Source of the DNA: Lachnospira pectinoschiza
Lineage (GTDB): Bacteria > Bacillota > Clostridia > Lachnospirales > Lachnospiraceae
Length of the DNA: 64,000 nucleotides
Direction: 5' to 3'
NCBI RefSeq assembly: GCF_900103815.1
Contig: NZ_FNHZ01000002.1
Location: forward strand, 248,001-312,000
Made by a program: the position numbers and the translations under genes
Shown here: piece after piece, positions 52,911-61,477 of the stretch
Position numbering within the stretch: the stretch's first letter is position 1
Layout: each line of letters opens with the position of its first letter
The notes under the pieces: model-generated
Databases searched by the model: none
Told to the model about the DNA's origin: nothing
What the model saw: only the letters and a program-made list of their open reading frames with translations

Positions 52911-53049
52911 TAAAATGTTTGTAAATTCTACTTTGTAGCCAAAAAATGCTACAAATAAATATGCCTATGAAGACTAGATATATGCTAGCTTTTAGGTGTA
53001 TTACAATTTAATCGTTTGTAACAAAATTTTAGAAGGTGAGGAGAAAAAT

Positions 53050-53691
53050 ATGAGAATCGCTCTTATTAATGAAAACAGCCAGGCTGCTAAGAATAGCGTA
53101 ATTTATGACGCTTTAAACAAGGTAGCTAGCGCTAAGGGACATACAGTAGATAACTACGGTATGTATTCAGCAGAGGATAACGCTCAGTTAACATACGTTC
53201 AGAACGGTATCTTAGCTGCAATCTTACTTAACTCAGGAGCTTGTGACTTTGTTGTTACAGGTTGCGGTACAGGTGAAGGTGCTATGCTTGCACTTAACTC
53301 ATTCCCAGGTGTAATTTGTGGTCACGTTGTAGACCCTTCAGATGCATATATGTTCATGCAGATTAACGATGGTAACGCTATCGCTCTTCCATTTGCAAAG
53401 GGCTTTGGTTGGGGTGCTGAACTTAACCTTACATACATTTTCGAGAAGTTATTCGAAGGTGAACCAGGTGGCGGATACCCTAAGGAAAGAGTTGTTCCAG
53501 AGCAGAGAAATAAGAAGATCTTAGACGGCGTTAGAGCCGTTACACTTAACCAGGATTTAGTTGAAAGCTTAAAGAAGCTTGATAGCGACTTAGTTAAGGG
53601 CGCTGTTGCTGGTGAGAAGTTTGCTGATCTCTTCTTTGCTAACGCTAAGGATGAGAAGATCATCGAATACGTTAAGACTTTAAGAGCTTAA
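53050..53691 (+). CDS. RpiB/LacA/LacB family sugar-phosphate isomerase, possible DhuI-type uronate isomerase
   Basis: 213 residues, longer than RpiB (about 150). MRIALINENSQAAKN at the start and DFVVTGCGTGEGAMLALN in the active-site region mark the RpiB fold; the C-terminal 65 residues are extra. Family knowledge: DhuI, which isomerises 4-deoxy-5-hexulose uronate from unsaturated uronates, belongs to an RpiB-like family of about this length. With a GH105 hydrolase and a pectin methylesterase in the window, that reaction would fit, but ribose or galactose phosphate isomerisation cannot be excluded. The start at 53050 follows AGGTGAGGAG. It has its own promoter. Confidence 0.7.
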   Translation: MRIALINENSQAAKNSVIYDALNKVASAKGHTVDNYGMYSAEDNAQLTYVQNGILAAILLNSGACDFVVTGCGTGEGAMLALNSFPGVICGHVVDPSDAYMFMQINDGNAIALPFAKGFGWGAELNLTYIFEKLFEGEPGGGYPKERVVPEQRNKKILDGVRAVTLNQDLVESLKKLDSDLVKGAVAGEKFADLFFANAKDEKIIEYVKTLRA

Positions 53692-53710
53692 CTAATAAAT
53701 TTCATTATCG

Positions 53711-53765
53711 AAACCTCATGCATTTATGCATTTGGCTATATAATGCTTTTATCATAAGTATTATA
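53711..53765. repeat. Degenerate double-hairpin element (E4)
   Basis: AACCTCATGCAT-TT-ATGCAT-TTGG is followed by CTA and P2 TATAATGCTT (53739-53748) pairing with AAGTATTATA (53756-53765), with one wobble. The frame AACCTCATGCATT and CTA matches E3, but the inner hairpin is lost. It lies just after the RpiB-family gene. Confidence 0.65.
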
Positions 53766-53772
53766 TTTATAA

Positions 53773-53838
53773 AACGTAAAGTAGCATCTTTTTCATAGGT
53801 CCCCCCTAATTAAAAAATTTACTACTTTACGTTTTTTT
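53773..53838. terminator. Bidirectional terminator with a long loop
   Basis: AACGTAAAGTAG (53773-53784) pairs with CTACTTTACGTT (53822-53833), followed by a long T-run on the plus strand. It ends the RpiB-family transcript. The loop is 37 bases. Confidence 0.75.
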
Positions 53839-53854
53839 ATTTTTTGTAAAAATG

Positions 53855-53927
53855 TGACATAAAATGACATTAAAAAATGGCATAAAAAATAACATAAAAA
53901 ACGACATAAAAAACGATATAGAAAAAA
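53855..53927. repeat. Imperfect 12-base tandem repeat, six copies
   Basis: Units of the form YRRCAT plus four to seven A: TGACATAAAA, TGACATTAAAAAA, TGGCATAAAAAA, TAACATAAAAAA, CGACATAAAAAA, CGATATAGAAAAAA. A-tracts spaced 10-13 bases apart predict DNA bending. It lies between two terminators, so probably it is not transcribed as message. Confidence 0.7.
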
Positions 53928-53946
53928 GCCCACCAAAGATGGGCTT
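53921..53946 (-). terminator. Rho-independent terminator of the galactoside operon
   Basis: Minus strand: AAGCCCATC pairs with GGTGGGCTT (53926-53934) around TTT, followed by a T-run. It lies 44 bases past the galK stop. Confidence 0.85.
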
Positions 53947-53989
53947 TAAGAAGGTATATTTGCAAGGTTTAAACCTATGCAAGCTAAGT

Positions 53990-55174
53990 TTATCTCAATT
54001 CTCTTGGGCCACCGCCTACGTCTAAGGCATAGAAGGAAGCCTCGATTCCTGTTTTCTTAGTATATTCTTTAGATACATTTTCAATAAAAGCATCTACATT
54101 CTCGTCCTTGACTAAAGATACGAGACAGCCGCCAAATCCAGCTCCTGTCATTCTTGTACCAATAACGCCCTCCTGCTTACTCTGAGCATCAAAGAGAGTG
54201 TCTAGCTCAAGGCCTGTAACCTCGTAATCATCACGAAGTGATAGGTGAGACTGAATCATTAATTGTCCGAATTTTTCAATTTCGTTATTATTAAGCGCCT
54301 CCACAGCCTGAATTGTTCTGATATTTTCAGTGACTGCGTGTCTAGCTCTACGATAGTTTACATCTTCTTTTATGAAGTCCTTGTTTCTCTCAAAAGTCTC
54401 AAAATCAAGGTCACCTAAAGTTTTAATGTCCTTGCACTCTTCACTTTCCTTAAGCATCTCTAGAGCTGCTTCGCACTCTGCTCTACGCTCGTTATATTTT
54501 GAAGAGCCAAGACCTCTTTTCTTATTTGAGCAAGTAATTACAAGCTTTACACCATCAAGCTTAATTGGCACATACTCGTATTCAAGGCTTGCTGTATCAA
54601 GATAAATTGCGTGATGCTTCTTACCCATAGCAATGGCAAACTGGTCCATAATGCCGCAGTTGACGCCGCAAAATTCATTTTCAGCCGTCTGACATAACTT
54701 GGCAGTTTTAATCTTGCCCATCTTAATGCCGTAGAGCTTAATCATGGAAAAGCAAGTTAAAACCTCGATGGAGGCTGATGAGGAAAGACCTGAAGAGCTT
54801 GGTAAATCTCCCCATACAAGCATTTCAAAGCCTGAGGAAAATGCAACTCCACTCTTTTTAATCTGGTCAATAACTCCCTTTGGATAATTTGTCCACCAGT
54901 CGCTTTTATTGTATTTTAAATTGTTAATTCGGCTTTCAATAATTCCGTCCTGATCATAATTTAGCGAGAAAAATCTAATCTTAGAATCCTCTCTTTTTCT
55001 AATGGCTGCATAAGTTCCAAGAGGAATTGCACATGGGAAAACGTGACCGCCGTTATAGTCTGTGTGCTCTCCAATTAAATTAACTCTTCCTGGAGCAAAG
55101 AAAACTCTTACGCCTTCACTATCGCCATAAACTTTAGCGAATTCTTCAAGCATTTTCTTCTTTGTCATAATCAT
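53990..55174 (-). CDS. galK: Galactokinase
   Basis: 394 residues, GHMP kinase family. The signatures are FAPGRVNLIGEHTDYNGG, LPSSSGLSSSASIE and the C-terminal MTGAGFGGCLVSLV. It phosphorylates galactose for the Leloir pathway; galT and galE are not in the window. Two ATGs (55174 and 55168) are possible, both near a GGAG site inside the end of the alpha-galactosidase gene, so the two are coupled by a 29-base overlap. Confidence 0.95.
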   Translation of the reverse strand: MIMTKKKMLEEFAKVYGDSEGVRVFFAPGRVNLIGEHTDYNGGHVFPCAIPLGTYAAIRKREDSKIRFFSLNYDQDGIIESRINNLKYNKSDWWTNYPKGVIDQIKKSGVAFSSGFEMLVWGDLPSSSGLSSSASIEVLTCFSMIKLYGIKMGKIKTAKLCQTAENEFCGVNCGIMDQFAIAMGKKHHAIYLDTASLEYEYVPIKLDGVKLVITCSNKKRGLGSSKYNERRAECEAALEMLKESEECKDIKTLGDLDFETFERNKDFIKEDVNYRRARHAVTENIRTIQAVEALNNNEIEKFGQLMIQSHLSLRDDYEVTGLELDTLFDAQSKQEGVIGTRMTGAGFGGCLVSLVKDENVDAFIENVSKEYTKKTGIEASFYALDVGGGPRELR

Positions 55175-57563
55175 CCTTCTCCTTTAACTCTTCAATAAAG
55201 AATATTCTTGAGGCATAATCCTGATAAAAACGTACATCCCCATCAAAACCTGTAGCTGCGTAATTATTGTGTAGCTTAATTGGAGCGTTATTAATAAAGC
55301 TTCCACTAAGTACAAAATCTTCCACTTCTCCATCCATTTTCTTGAATTTAGAAATTATCTTATGGATGTTAGAACCTGGTCTAATGTGAATTGGAGATAC
55401 TGCATTTATCAAATCCCCGAAATGTTTTATGTCATACTTTGCTGGCATATTATAAATGTGATAAAGCTTATTATCATCAAGGCCCGTTAGTCTAAGGGAA
55501 GCATTTGGCTGATTAGCAACTGCCTTGTCTTGCATTGTAAAGGCTAGGGCTCGATCCCTTTCCTTTGAAACGCAAATCCACTCAAAGACATGATTATTAA
55601 AATCTGTCTCTTCGCCGTTTTTAATTCTTATATAATCTCCAGTAAATATCAAATTTCTAACTGATTTATAGACTTCTATTTCTGTCTTTAAAATCTCAAG
55701 CTCCTCATCCTTTAAATCAGATAAGTTAAGCTCTAAGCCTAGCATTGCAAAGCTTGCTACATTAAATCTAGTTTCTAGTAAGGTCTGTCTTAGAGTTTGA
55801 TGATTTGGACTAGCAGAGATGTGTGCTGCAATTACTGACATAGGATAGCCATAGCTATAGCCTGTCTGAATATTAGCTCTACACCAAGGATCAGTATTAT
55901 CTGATGCCCAAATCTGGGACATGTAAGATAGAATTCCTAGGTCAAATCTATTGCCCCCTGATGCGCAACCTTCAAATAATACATCTGGGAATTCCTCTAC
56001 AATTCTTCCTAAAATGTCATATAAACCAAGCACATATCTATGAGCAAATTCCCCTTGATTAGATAGGTTAAAGCCATAATAATCTGTGAAAATGCGGTTC
56101 ATATCCCACTTTACATACTTAATATTTGCAGAAGATAATAAATCAAAAATTCTAGCAACTAGATAATCTCTTACCTCTTCTATTGTTAGGTTTATGATTC
56201 TTTGATTTCTACCCTCAGAGTGCTCAATTCCTGGAATATCTACTGCCCAGTTTGGATGACTTCTGTAAAGATTTGAGTCTACATTTATCATCTCAGGTTC
56301 AAGCCAGATACCAAAGTCTAGACCTAAGTCATTGATTTTCCTACAAAGACCTGAAACTCCGTTTGGTAACTTAGTTAGATTTACATCCCAGTCACCAAGT
56401 GAGGACTTATCATCGTTTCGATTGCCAAACCAACCATCATCCATAACAAAAAGTTCCACACCGATTTTTTTAGCTTCCTTAGCCATATTAACTAACTTAG
56501 TTTCATTAAAGTTAAAATAGCAAGCCTCCCAGCTGTTTAATAAAACCGGACGAACCTTCTTAGCCCAAGTTCTTCTAAGAACGTGTTCTCTAATAAATTC
56601 ATGGAAGTTATGAGATAGACTATTAAGTCCATTTTTTGCAAATGTCATAACTGCCTCAGGGCTCTCAAATACTTGCTCCGGTTCGATTCTGAAATTGAAA
56701 TTATTTGGATTTATACCCATTACAAATCTTGCCATACCATAAGCATTTTTCTCAGCGCAAGAATAATGGTTTCCACTATAAATTAGGTTAAAGCCATAGC
56801 TCTCTCCTGCAAATTCTGTTGTGTCTCTTTTTTTCAAAATCACAAGAGGATTATTTCTGTTACTAGAGGTTCCTGTAAAGGAAGAATTAACAAGCTTATT
56901 CTGACTTAGCTTAGTAAAATTCCTATTCATTTCTCTAATCCAAGCCCCAGTAAAATTAAGCATTTCAAGGTCTTCACCCTCAAGGTCAAGATTTAGAGAA
57001 AGGGCTCTATTAACCTCAATAAAAGACTCCTCTTTATTTATAATTTTAATTCTTCTTGTTATACAATCTGTCTCGTAAAACAAGTTATAAATCATCTCAA
57101 TATAGATATTTCTTTGCTTATCCTTTAAAGTAACAATAAGCTGACTATCACTTGAATGTGCCTCTGGCATCTCTTTTAAGTGTCTATAGCCATTAGTTGC
57201 ATAGCCTTCAATTAACTCATGACTATCATAGATAAAGTCATTAGAATTTGAACCATCAATATTAGTTAAAATGACCTGACTTTCTCTAATATCACCCTTA
57301 CCCATTGTAGATAATTCAAGGGCTGTATCTTCAAGAGCTAAATAACTATATTCATTTGAATAGCTAATAGTATTGCCTGCTAGATACTTACTAAAGCCTA
57401 GTCTTGCCTTAATAGCATTCTCATCAAATTCTAGCCTAGCACCATAATAAAGATGAAGTAAATGTCCGCTTTCATTTACTGCAAAGGCGTAACTTGTATT
57501 GCGACTTTCAATAACAAAAGCTCTATTTACTCTTTGATCTTTAACATCAAATATCTTTATCAT
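55146..57563 (-). CDS. Alpha-galactosidase, GH36
   Basis: 805 residues without a signal peptide, so cytoplasmic. The order is an N-terminal beta-sandwich, a catalytic barrel with VELFVMDDGWFG, the nucleophile Asp in KYVKWDMNR (Asp487) and the acid/base Asp in WASDNTDPW (Asp555), then a C-terminal domain. It is somewhat longer than the usual 730 residues because of the C-terminal part. It removes terminal alpha-galactose from raffinose-type sugars or galactosides brought in by the upstream symporter. GalK follows directly. Confidence 0.93.
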   Translation of the reverse strand: MIKIFDVKDQRVNRAFVIESRNTSYAFAVNESGHLLHLYYGARLEFDENAIKARLGFSKYLAGNTISYSNEYSYLALEDTALELSTMGKGDIRESQVILTNIDGSNSNDFIYDSHELIEGYATNGYRHLKEMPEAHSSDSQLIVTLKDKQRNIYIEMIYNLFYETDCITRRIKIINKEESFIEVNRALSLNLDLEGEDLEMLNFTGAWIREMNRNFTKLSQNKLVNSSFTGTSSNRNNPLVILKKRDTTEFAGESYGFNLIYSGNHYSCAEKNAYGMARFVMGINPNNFNFRIEPEQVFESPEAVMTFAKNGLNSLSHNFHEFIREHVLRRTWAKKVRPVLLNSWEACYFNFNETKLVNMAKEAKKIGVELFVMDDGWFGNRNDDKSSLGDWDVNLTKLPNGVSGLCRKINDLGLDFGIWLEPEMINVDSNLYRSHPNWAVDIPGIEHSEGRNQRIINLTIEEVRDYLVARIFDLLSSANIKYVKWDMNRIFTDYYGFNLSNQGEFAHRYVLGLYDILGRIVEEFPDVLFEGCASGGNRFDLGILSYMSQIWASDNTDPWCRANIQTGYSYGYPMSVIAAHISASPNHQTLRQTLLETRFNVASFAMLGLELNLSDLKDEELEILKTEIEVYKSVRNLIFTGDYIRIKNGEETDFNNHVFEWICVSKERDRALAFTMQDKAVANQPNASLRLTGLDDNKLYHIYNMPAKYDIKHFGDLINAVSPIHIRPGSNIHKIISKFKKMDGEVEDFVLSGSFINNAPIKLHNNYAATGFDGDVRFYQDYASRIFFIEELKEKDDYDKEENA

Positions 57564-57589
57564 CGCAATCCCTCCATTTTCGTTTTAAT

Positions 57590-57632
57590 TAGAAAATGCA
57601 TCCTAAAGCCGCGGCTTCGGACACATTTTCTA
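57590..57632. repeat. Intercistronic hairpin between symporter and alpha-galactosidase genes
   Basis: TAGAAAATG (57590-57598) pairs with CATTTTCTA (57624-57632), with inner TCC/GGA and GCC/GGC pairs. It is built like the intergenic elements but matches none in sequence. No T-run follows on the minus strand, so it may set relative expression. Confidence 0.55.
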
Positions 57633-57668
57633 GTAAGATTAGTCCCTCTAAATTAGAATCTAGAAAAA

Positions 57669-59060
57669 CTAAGCATTTAATTTCTTAACCTGCTCATTGA
57701 TTTCTTCAATCTTTTTATCTGTTAAAATGTACTTCTTCTTAAACCAGAGAAGAGCGATAAATAAACCAATTATAGGAATGATTGTCATTGTTGTTCTAAG
57801 GCCAAGTCTTGAGGCAGCTGATACATTTTCACTAAAATCAATAACTGCTTCGGCATCAGTAACTTCTGTTCCGCTCTGTAGGTTATTAAGTGAAAGGCAA
57901 ATAGATGCAACGAAAGCTGCAATACCTGATGCTAACTTAACTACAAAAGTCTGCATTGAGAAAATAACTGACTCATCTCTTCTACCTGTCTTTAACTGGC
58001 CGTAATCAACTGTGTTAGCTAGGAATACTGTTGTAAGTACCTGTAGGATTCCGTTGGCTGCAAAGATGAAGAAACCAGGAATGAAAAGGATAAATACATT
58101 TGTCATGCTTGTAAAGGCAATGCAAAGAAGTGATGCATAACCAATAATTGCAAATCCTAAGCAAATATAGAAAATCTTAATGTTACTAAAGAATTTTCTA
58201 AGTAATGTGTAAAGGAACATCATTGATAAAATCTGCACAGCTCCGCCAAACATGTTAAAGAGTGTGTAGCTGTAATGCCACTTTGTTCCGCCAAAATCAT
58301 ACTTAAAGAAATAGATAACAAGGTTTGATGTAATATAAACCGCACAGTTAATGAGTACGATTGCAACTACAACTGTCATAGCCTGGTCATTGTTTATAAG
58401 TGCCTTAAACATTGTGCCAACAGATGGTGTTTCCATGTCTACACTTGATTTTTCCTTGATTGTAAATACTGTAATTCCAATAAATACTACAAAAAGGATT
58501 GCAATAATTAATGCAAGGTACTTAAAACCGACTCTTTCGTTGTTGCCACCAAGGGCATGAACAAGCATCATTGTAAAGATTGTAATGATTGCTGAACCAA
58601 CGCCTGCGCATGATCTTGCAAGAGTTGTAAGGCCTTCTCTTTCCTTACCACCATTAGTGAAGGCTGGAATCATTGACCAATATGGAATATCCATCATTGT
58701 ATAAGTTACACCCCAAATTATGTAAAATACTGCGGCATAAGCTGTAAGTCCTGCTCCATCAAGGCTTGGTGGACAAGCAAACATAAAATACAAAATGATT
58801 GCGTTAGTAACTGTACCAATTAAAAGCCATAATCTAAAACGACCAAATTTTGACTTTGTCTTTGCAACGATAACTCCCATAATAGGGTCATTAAAGGCAT
58901 CAAAGATTCTTGCTGCCAATAAAATAACGCCCATTGCAACTGCGCTAACCCCTAATACATCCTGATAGTAATATAAAATATAACTAGCAGATAACATGTA
59001 AACCATGTCCTTACCTACGGCTCCTAGACCGTAAGCTAACTTTTCTTTTAAACTAAGCAT
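57669..59060 (-). CDS. GPH family glycoside:cation symporter (MelB-like)
   Basis: 463 residues with twelve membrane helices. LAYGLGAVGKDMVYMLSASYILYYY, FDAFNDPIMGVIVAKTKSKFGRFR and the mid-protein WGVTYTMMDIPYWSMIPAF are GPH signatures. It imports a galactoside with sodium or a proton. The neighbouring alpha-galactosidase and galactokinase make an alpha-galactoside such as melibiose the likely cargo. Confidence 0.9.
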   Translation of the reverse strand: MLSLKEKLAYGLGAVGKDMVYMLSASYILYYYQDVLGVSAVAMGVILLAARIFDAFNDPIMGVIVAKTKSKFGRFRLWLLIGTVTNAIILYFMFACPPSLDGAGLTAYAAVFYIIWGVTYTMMDIPYWSMIPAFTNGGKEREGLTTLARSCAGVGSAIITIFTMMLVHALGGNNERVGFKYLALIIAILFVVFIGITVFTIKEKSSVDMETPSVGTMFKALINNDQAMTVVVAIVLINCAVYITSNLVIYFFKYDFGGTKWHYSYTLFNMFGGAVQILSMMFLYTLLRKFFSNIKIFYICLGFAIIGYASLLCIAFTSMTNVFILFIPGFFIFAANGILQVLTTVFLANTVDYGQLKTGRRDESVIFSMQTFVVKLASGIAAFVASICLSLNNLQSGTEVTDAEAVIDFSENVSAASRLGLRTTMTIIPIIGLFIALLWFKKKYILTDKKIEEINEQVKKLNA

Positions 59061-59099
59061 AAATTTTACCTCCCAGATAAACTATATTTCTCTATCTCT

Positions 59100-60614
59100 T
59101 TACTGCTTATCTCTTAATTCAAAAGCCTTTTTTACTACTTTAATTGCCCCGTCGTATATCTCGGCCTTTTTGTTGGCCTTAATGTTCTCACACATTTCAA
59201 CTATTGTCTCTCTGTTGTTGATGAACATCTTTATCATCTGTAATGTATGTGGAATGTCCTCACACTCGTAAGTACCATCCCCAATTTCAGCAGAATGAAT
59301 TGCGCCCCACTTCTCATGACCGCCAACTCTTTTAATAAAGAGCTTTGGTACTGGGTAAAATGATAACTCGCTAGGCTTTGTAACTAAAATATCGCAAGAT
59401 CTCATTAGGATATTAGTACAATAAACGGCCTCGAAAATATTTTCATGATAAAAACCATGAATTCCAGTTATCTCTTCATTCTCGTCTAATGCCTTATTAG
59501 CAAATGTTGTTGTATCTTCCCAGTTATTAAAATGTTCTGTTGCATATTCCTTCATCTCAGGAATCTCTGCAATTAACTCATCCCAAACGTTCTTATAATC
59601 GCCAACATTTACATAAAGACAAGCTTTACCTGCCTTAATTGCCTTAAGTAAATACTTAATTATGCTAGCAAAAATCTCTCTTTGAGCCCCTGCTCCACCA
59701 ATTGTTAGTAAGAATCTAACGGGTTTCTTATTTCTTGCTCGATTAATTCTTTGCTCACAATCCTTCTCAATATTATCTACAAGCTCGTAGTCGATATAGT
59801 GGCCTGTATAGCATATATCCTTGCTTGTCATAGTATTCAGTATCTTCTTGCCATTCATGCCATTAAGGTTTCTATAACCTAGTAGGCTTGAATGTGTCTG
59901 AACTGTATGTAGGCTTCCTTCAGCTAGGTGAAGGGCCATTGGCCAGTTATCTGGAATGGCATTAACTACATACTTCATACCAGCATGAACTGCTGCCTGT
60001 GCTGGCCAAACATGAGTACCTACAAGTGGAATGTCCTTTGGTACATTTTTAAAGACGCTAGTCATAAGCTCAGCATTCTTTTGATCTGAACTGTTATAGC
60101 TTATCTTTTTAAAGCCTTCATAGTTCATTGGCTCCCACACCACTCTGTTAAAGAGCTTTGACTTCTGTGAGATTCTTGAACCTAGTGAATATAGCTCATT
60201 TTGTGCATTAATAACCTTACCGCCTGTAGTTTGTGTATAGGAATTTAAGTCCATCCAGTATGGTGTGTAGCCCAGTGCGTTAGCTGCTGAAGCTATTGCC
60301 ATGGAAATTCTATAATGTCCAAAGCCCATACGAATATTGCCCACTATAATTCCTTTTTCCTTATCAAAACCAGAATCTAATCCTGCATTAATTGGATTAA
60401 GCCCGTTAGTGCTAGGAGTATTATCTTCTCGTCTAATAATAATGTTCTTTACTCCAAGGCTATCGCCGATATACTTGTTATCCTCAATAGCTAGCTTATA
60501 ATCTACGTTAGAATCATCACCAAATTTCTTAACATACTTCCTCTTTGAGCCATTAGCAGACTTTATAGTCTTCTTGCTCATCTTATTGCCAAATATAATT
60601 TCTGATTTACCCAT
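59100..60614 (-). CDS. GT-B-fold glycosyltransferase-like protein, specificity unknown
   Basis: 504 residues. A basic N-terminal extension of about 90 residues is followed by IVGNIRMGFGHYRISMAIASAA, which resembles the first Rossmann domain of MurG and diacylglycerol glucosyltransferases. LLTIGGAGAQREIFASII then resembles the start of the second domain, and SCDILVTKPSELSFYPVPKL its nucleotide-sugar region. There is no membrane segment. The family name is not certain. It lies between the TetR gene (12 bases) and the symporter, which is an unusual partner for galactoside use. Confidence 0.65.
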   Translation of the reverse strand: MGKSEIIFGNKMSKKTIKSANGSKRKYVKKFGDDSNVDYKLAIEDNKYIGDSLGVKNIIIRREDNTPSTNGLNPINAGLDSGFDKEKGIIVGNIRMGFGHYRISMAIASAANALGYTPYWMDLNSYTQTTGGKVINAQNELYSLGSRISQKSKLFNRVVWEPMNYEGFKKISYNSSDQKNAELMTSVFKNVPKDIPLVGTHVWPAQAAVHAGMKYVVNAIPDNWPMALHLAEGSLHTVQTHSSLLGYRNLNGMNGKKILNTMTSKDICYTGHYIDYELVDNIEKDCEQRINRARNKKPVRFLLTIGGAGAQREIFASIIKYLLKAIKAGKACLYVNVGDYKNVWDELIAEIPEMKEYATEHFNNWEDTTTFANKALDENEEITGIHGFYHENIFEAVYCTNILMRSCDILVTKPSELSFYPVPKLFIKRVGGHEKWGAIHSAEIGDGTYECEDIPHTLQMIKMFINNRETIVEMCENIKANKKAEIYDGAIKVVKKAFELRDKQ

Positions 60615-60626
60615 ATTTAATCCCTC

Positions 60627-61205
60627 TTACTTTATTTCGATTCCTACCATTACTATGCTAATCATCTCTTCAAGTGATTCCTGATAGCTAAGGTCTGTAT
60701 TGCCTTCATTTCTAATTTTTAAAACTCCTTCAAAACCAGCTTCAACCATGATCTTAAATAATTCCTTATTAACTGGTCTAAGCTTACCTTGCTTAACACC
60801 TTCATCAATTAGCTTAAAAGTAGGTTCCCAATCATTGTCAATTCTTAATTTGAACTGTTCATAAATCTTTGGATAGGCTGCAACTGCTTCTGAAACCTTC
60901 ATCCAATCTAAATTAGTAAATCTGTCTGGAATACAAATAACTGTTCTCTTGAGCTTTTCAACAATATCAAGGTCAGGATCGTTAATGATTCTTGCCTCTT
61001 CCTTCTTTACTAAGTCAAAACAATAGTTAATTGCATCAATAACTAATTCACTCTTATCATCCACAATCTTGTAAATAGTCTTCTTACTCATATGAAGTCT
61101 CTTAGCGAGCTCGTCCATAGTAAACTTCATACCCTTATTGTTGAATTCCTCAATAGTGGCATCGATAATAGCAATCTTTGTTTTCTTCATTTCGTTAATG
61201 TCCAT
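60627..61205 (-). CDS. TetR/AcrR family transcriptional regulator
   Basis: 192 residues. The N-terminal helix-turn-helix is FTMDELAKRLHMSKKTIYKIVDDKSELV. The C-terminal domain is alpha-helical with no recognisable ligand motif. It heads a run of TetR, GT-B-like, symporter, alpha-galactosidase and galK, and probably represses its own promoter at the inverted repeat just downstream of the predicted start site. Confidence 0.9.
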   Translation of the reverse strand: MDINEMKKTKIAIIDATIEEFNNKGMKFTMDELAKRLHMSKKTIYKIVDDKSELVIDAINYCFDLVKKEEARIINDPDLDIVEKLKRTVICIPDRFTNLDWMKVSEAVAAYPKIYEQFKLRIDNDWEPTFKLIDEGVKQGKLRPVNKELFKIMVEAGFEGVLKIRNEGNTDLSYQESLEEMISIVMVGIEIK

Positions 61206-61276
61206 TTTTTTCTCTTCCTTTCCTTTATCAATTTTGCGTTTCTATCCCAGTGCCCTTATTTTATTTATATTCTATT

Positions 61277-61306
61277 GGGAAACCTCACTTAGTTTTCTAG
61301 TTTCCC
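61277..61306. promoter_or_regulatory. Inverted repeat, candidate TetR operator
   Basis: GGGAAAC (61277-61283) and GTTTCCC (61300-61306) flank 16 bases. They lie immediately downstream of the predicted transcription start of the TetR gene, where a bound repressor would block elongation or start. Confidence 0.45.
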
Positions 61307-61315
61307 TGTAAATAA

Positions 61316-61344
61316 AGAATATCATACATGTTTTATTAATGCAA
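61316..61344 (-). promoter_or_regulatory. Promoter of the TetR-galactoside operon
   Basis: Minus strand: TTGCAT (61339-61344), 17 bases, TATTCT (61316-61321). Confidence 0.6.
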
Positions 61345-61407
61345 CACATCCTATTATATTTTATCGAAAAATCGTAATAATCATTGTTAAATTTTATGCA
61401 AACTGCA

Positions 61408-61440
61408 CAAAAAATCGAGGGCATTTTACTGCCCTCGATT
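61408..61440 (-). terminator. Rho-independent terminator of the GNAT gene
   Basis: Minus strand: AATCGAGGGCA pairs with TGCCCTCGATT around a six-base loop, followed by TTTTTT. Confidence 0.92.
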
Positions 61441-61477
61441 AAAAATCTTCTATATTTGTATAAGTTAATGAGAAACT

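Larger units (their letters stand above)
52592..53049. other. Divergent intergenic region with element E3, promoter and hairpins
   Basis: Between the sigma-like gene and the RpiB-family gene. It holds double-hairpin element E3, a plus-strand promoter (52882-52910), a hairpin TTTGTAGC/GCTACAAA (52932-52955) in the leader and an inverted repeat TTACAA/TTGTAA (53001-53021). The long leader of about 130 bases could house regulation, but it matches no riboswitch I know. Confidence 0.5.

Noticed and set aside
52932..53021. Riboswitch in the leader of the RpiB-family gene
   Set aside because: Two simple hairpins are visible but no known aptamer core was recognised, and there is no terminator-antiterminator pair before the gene.
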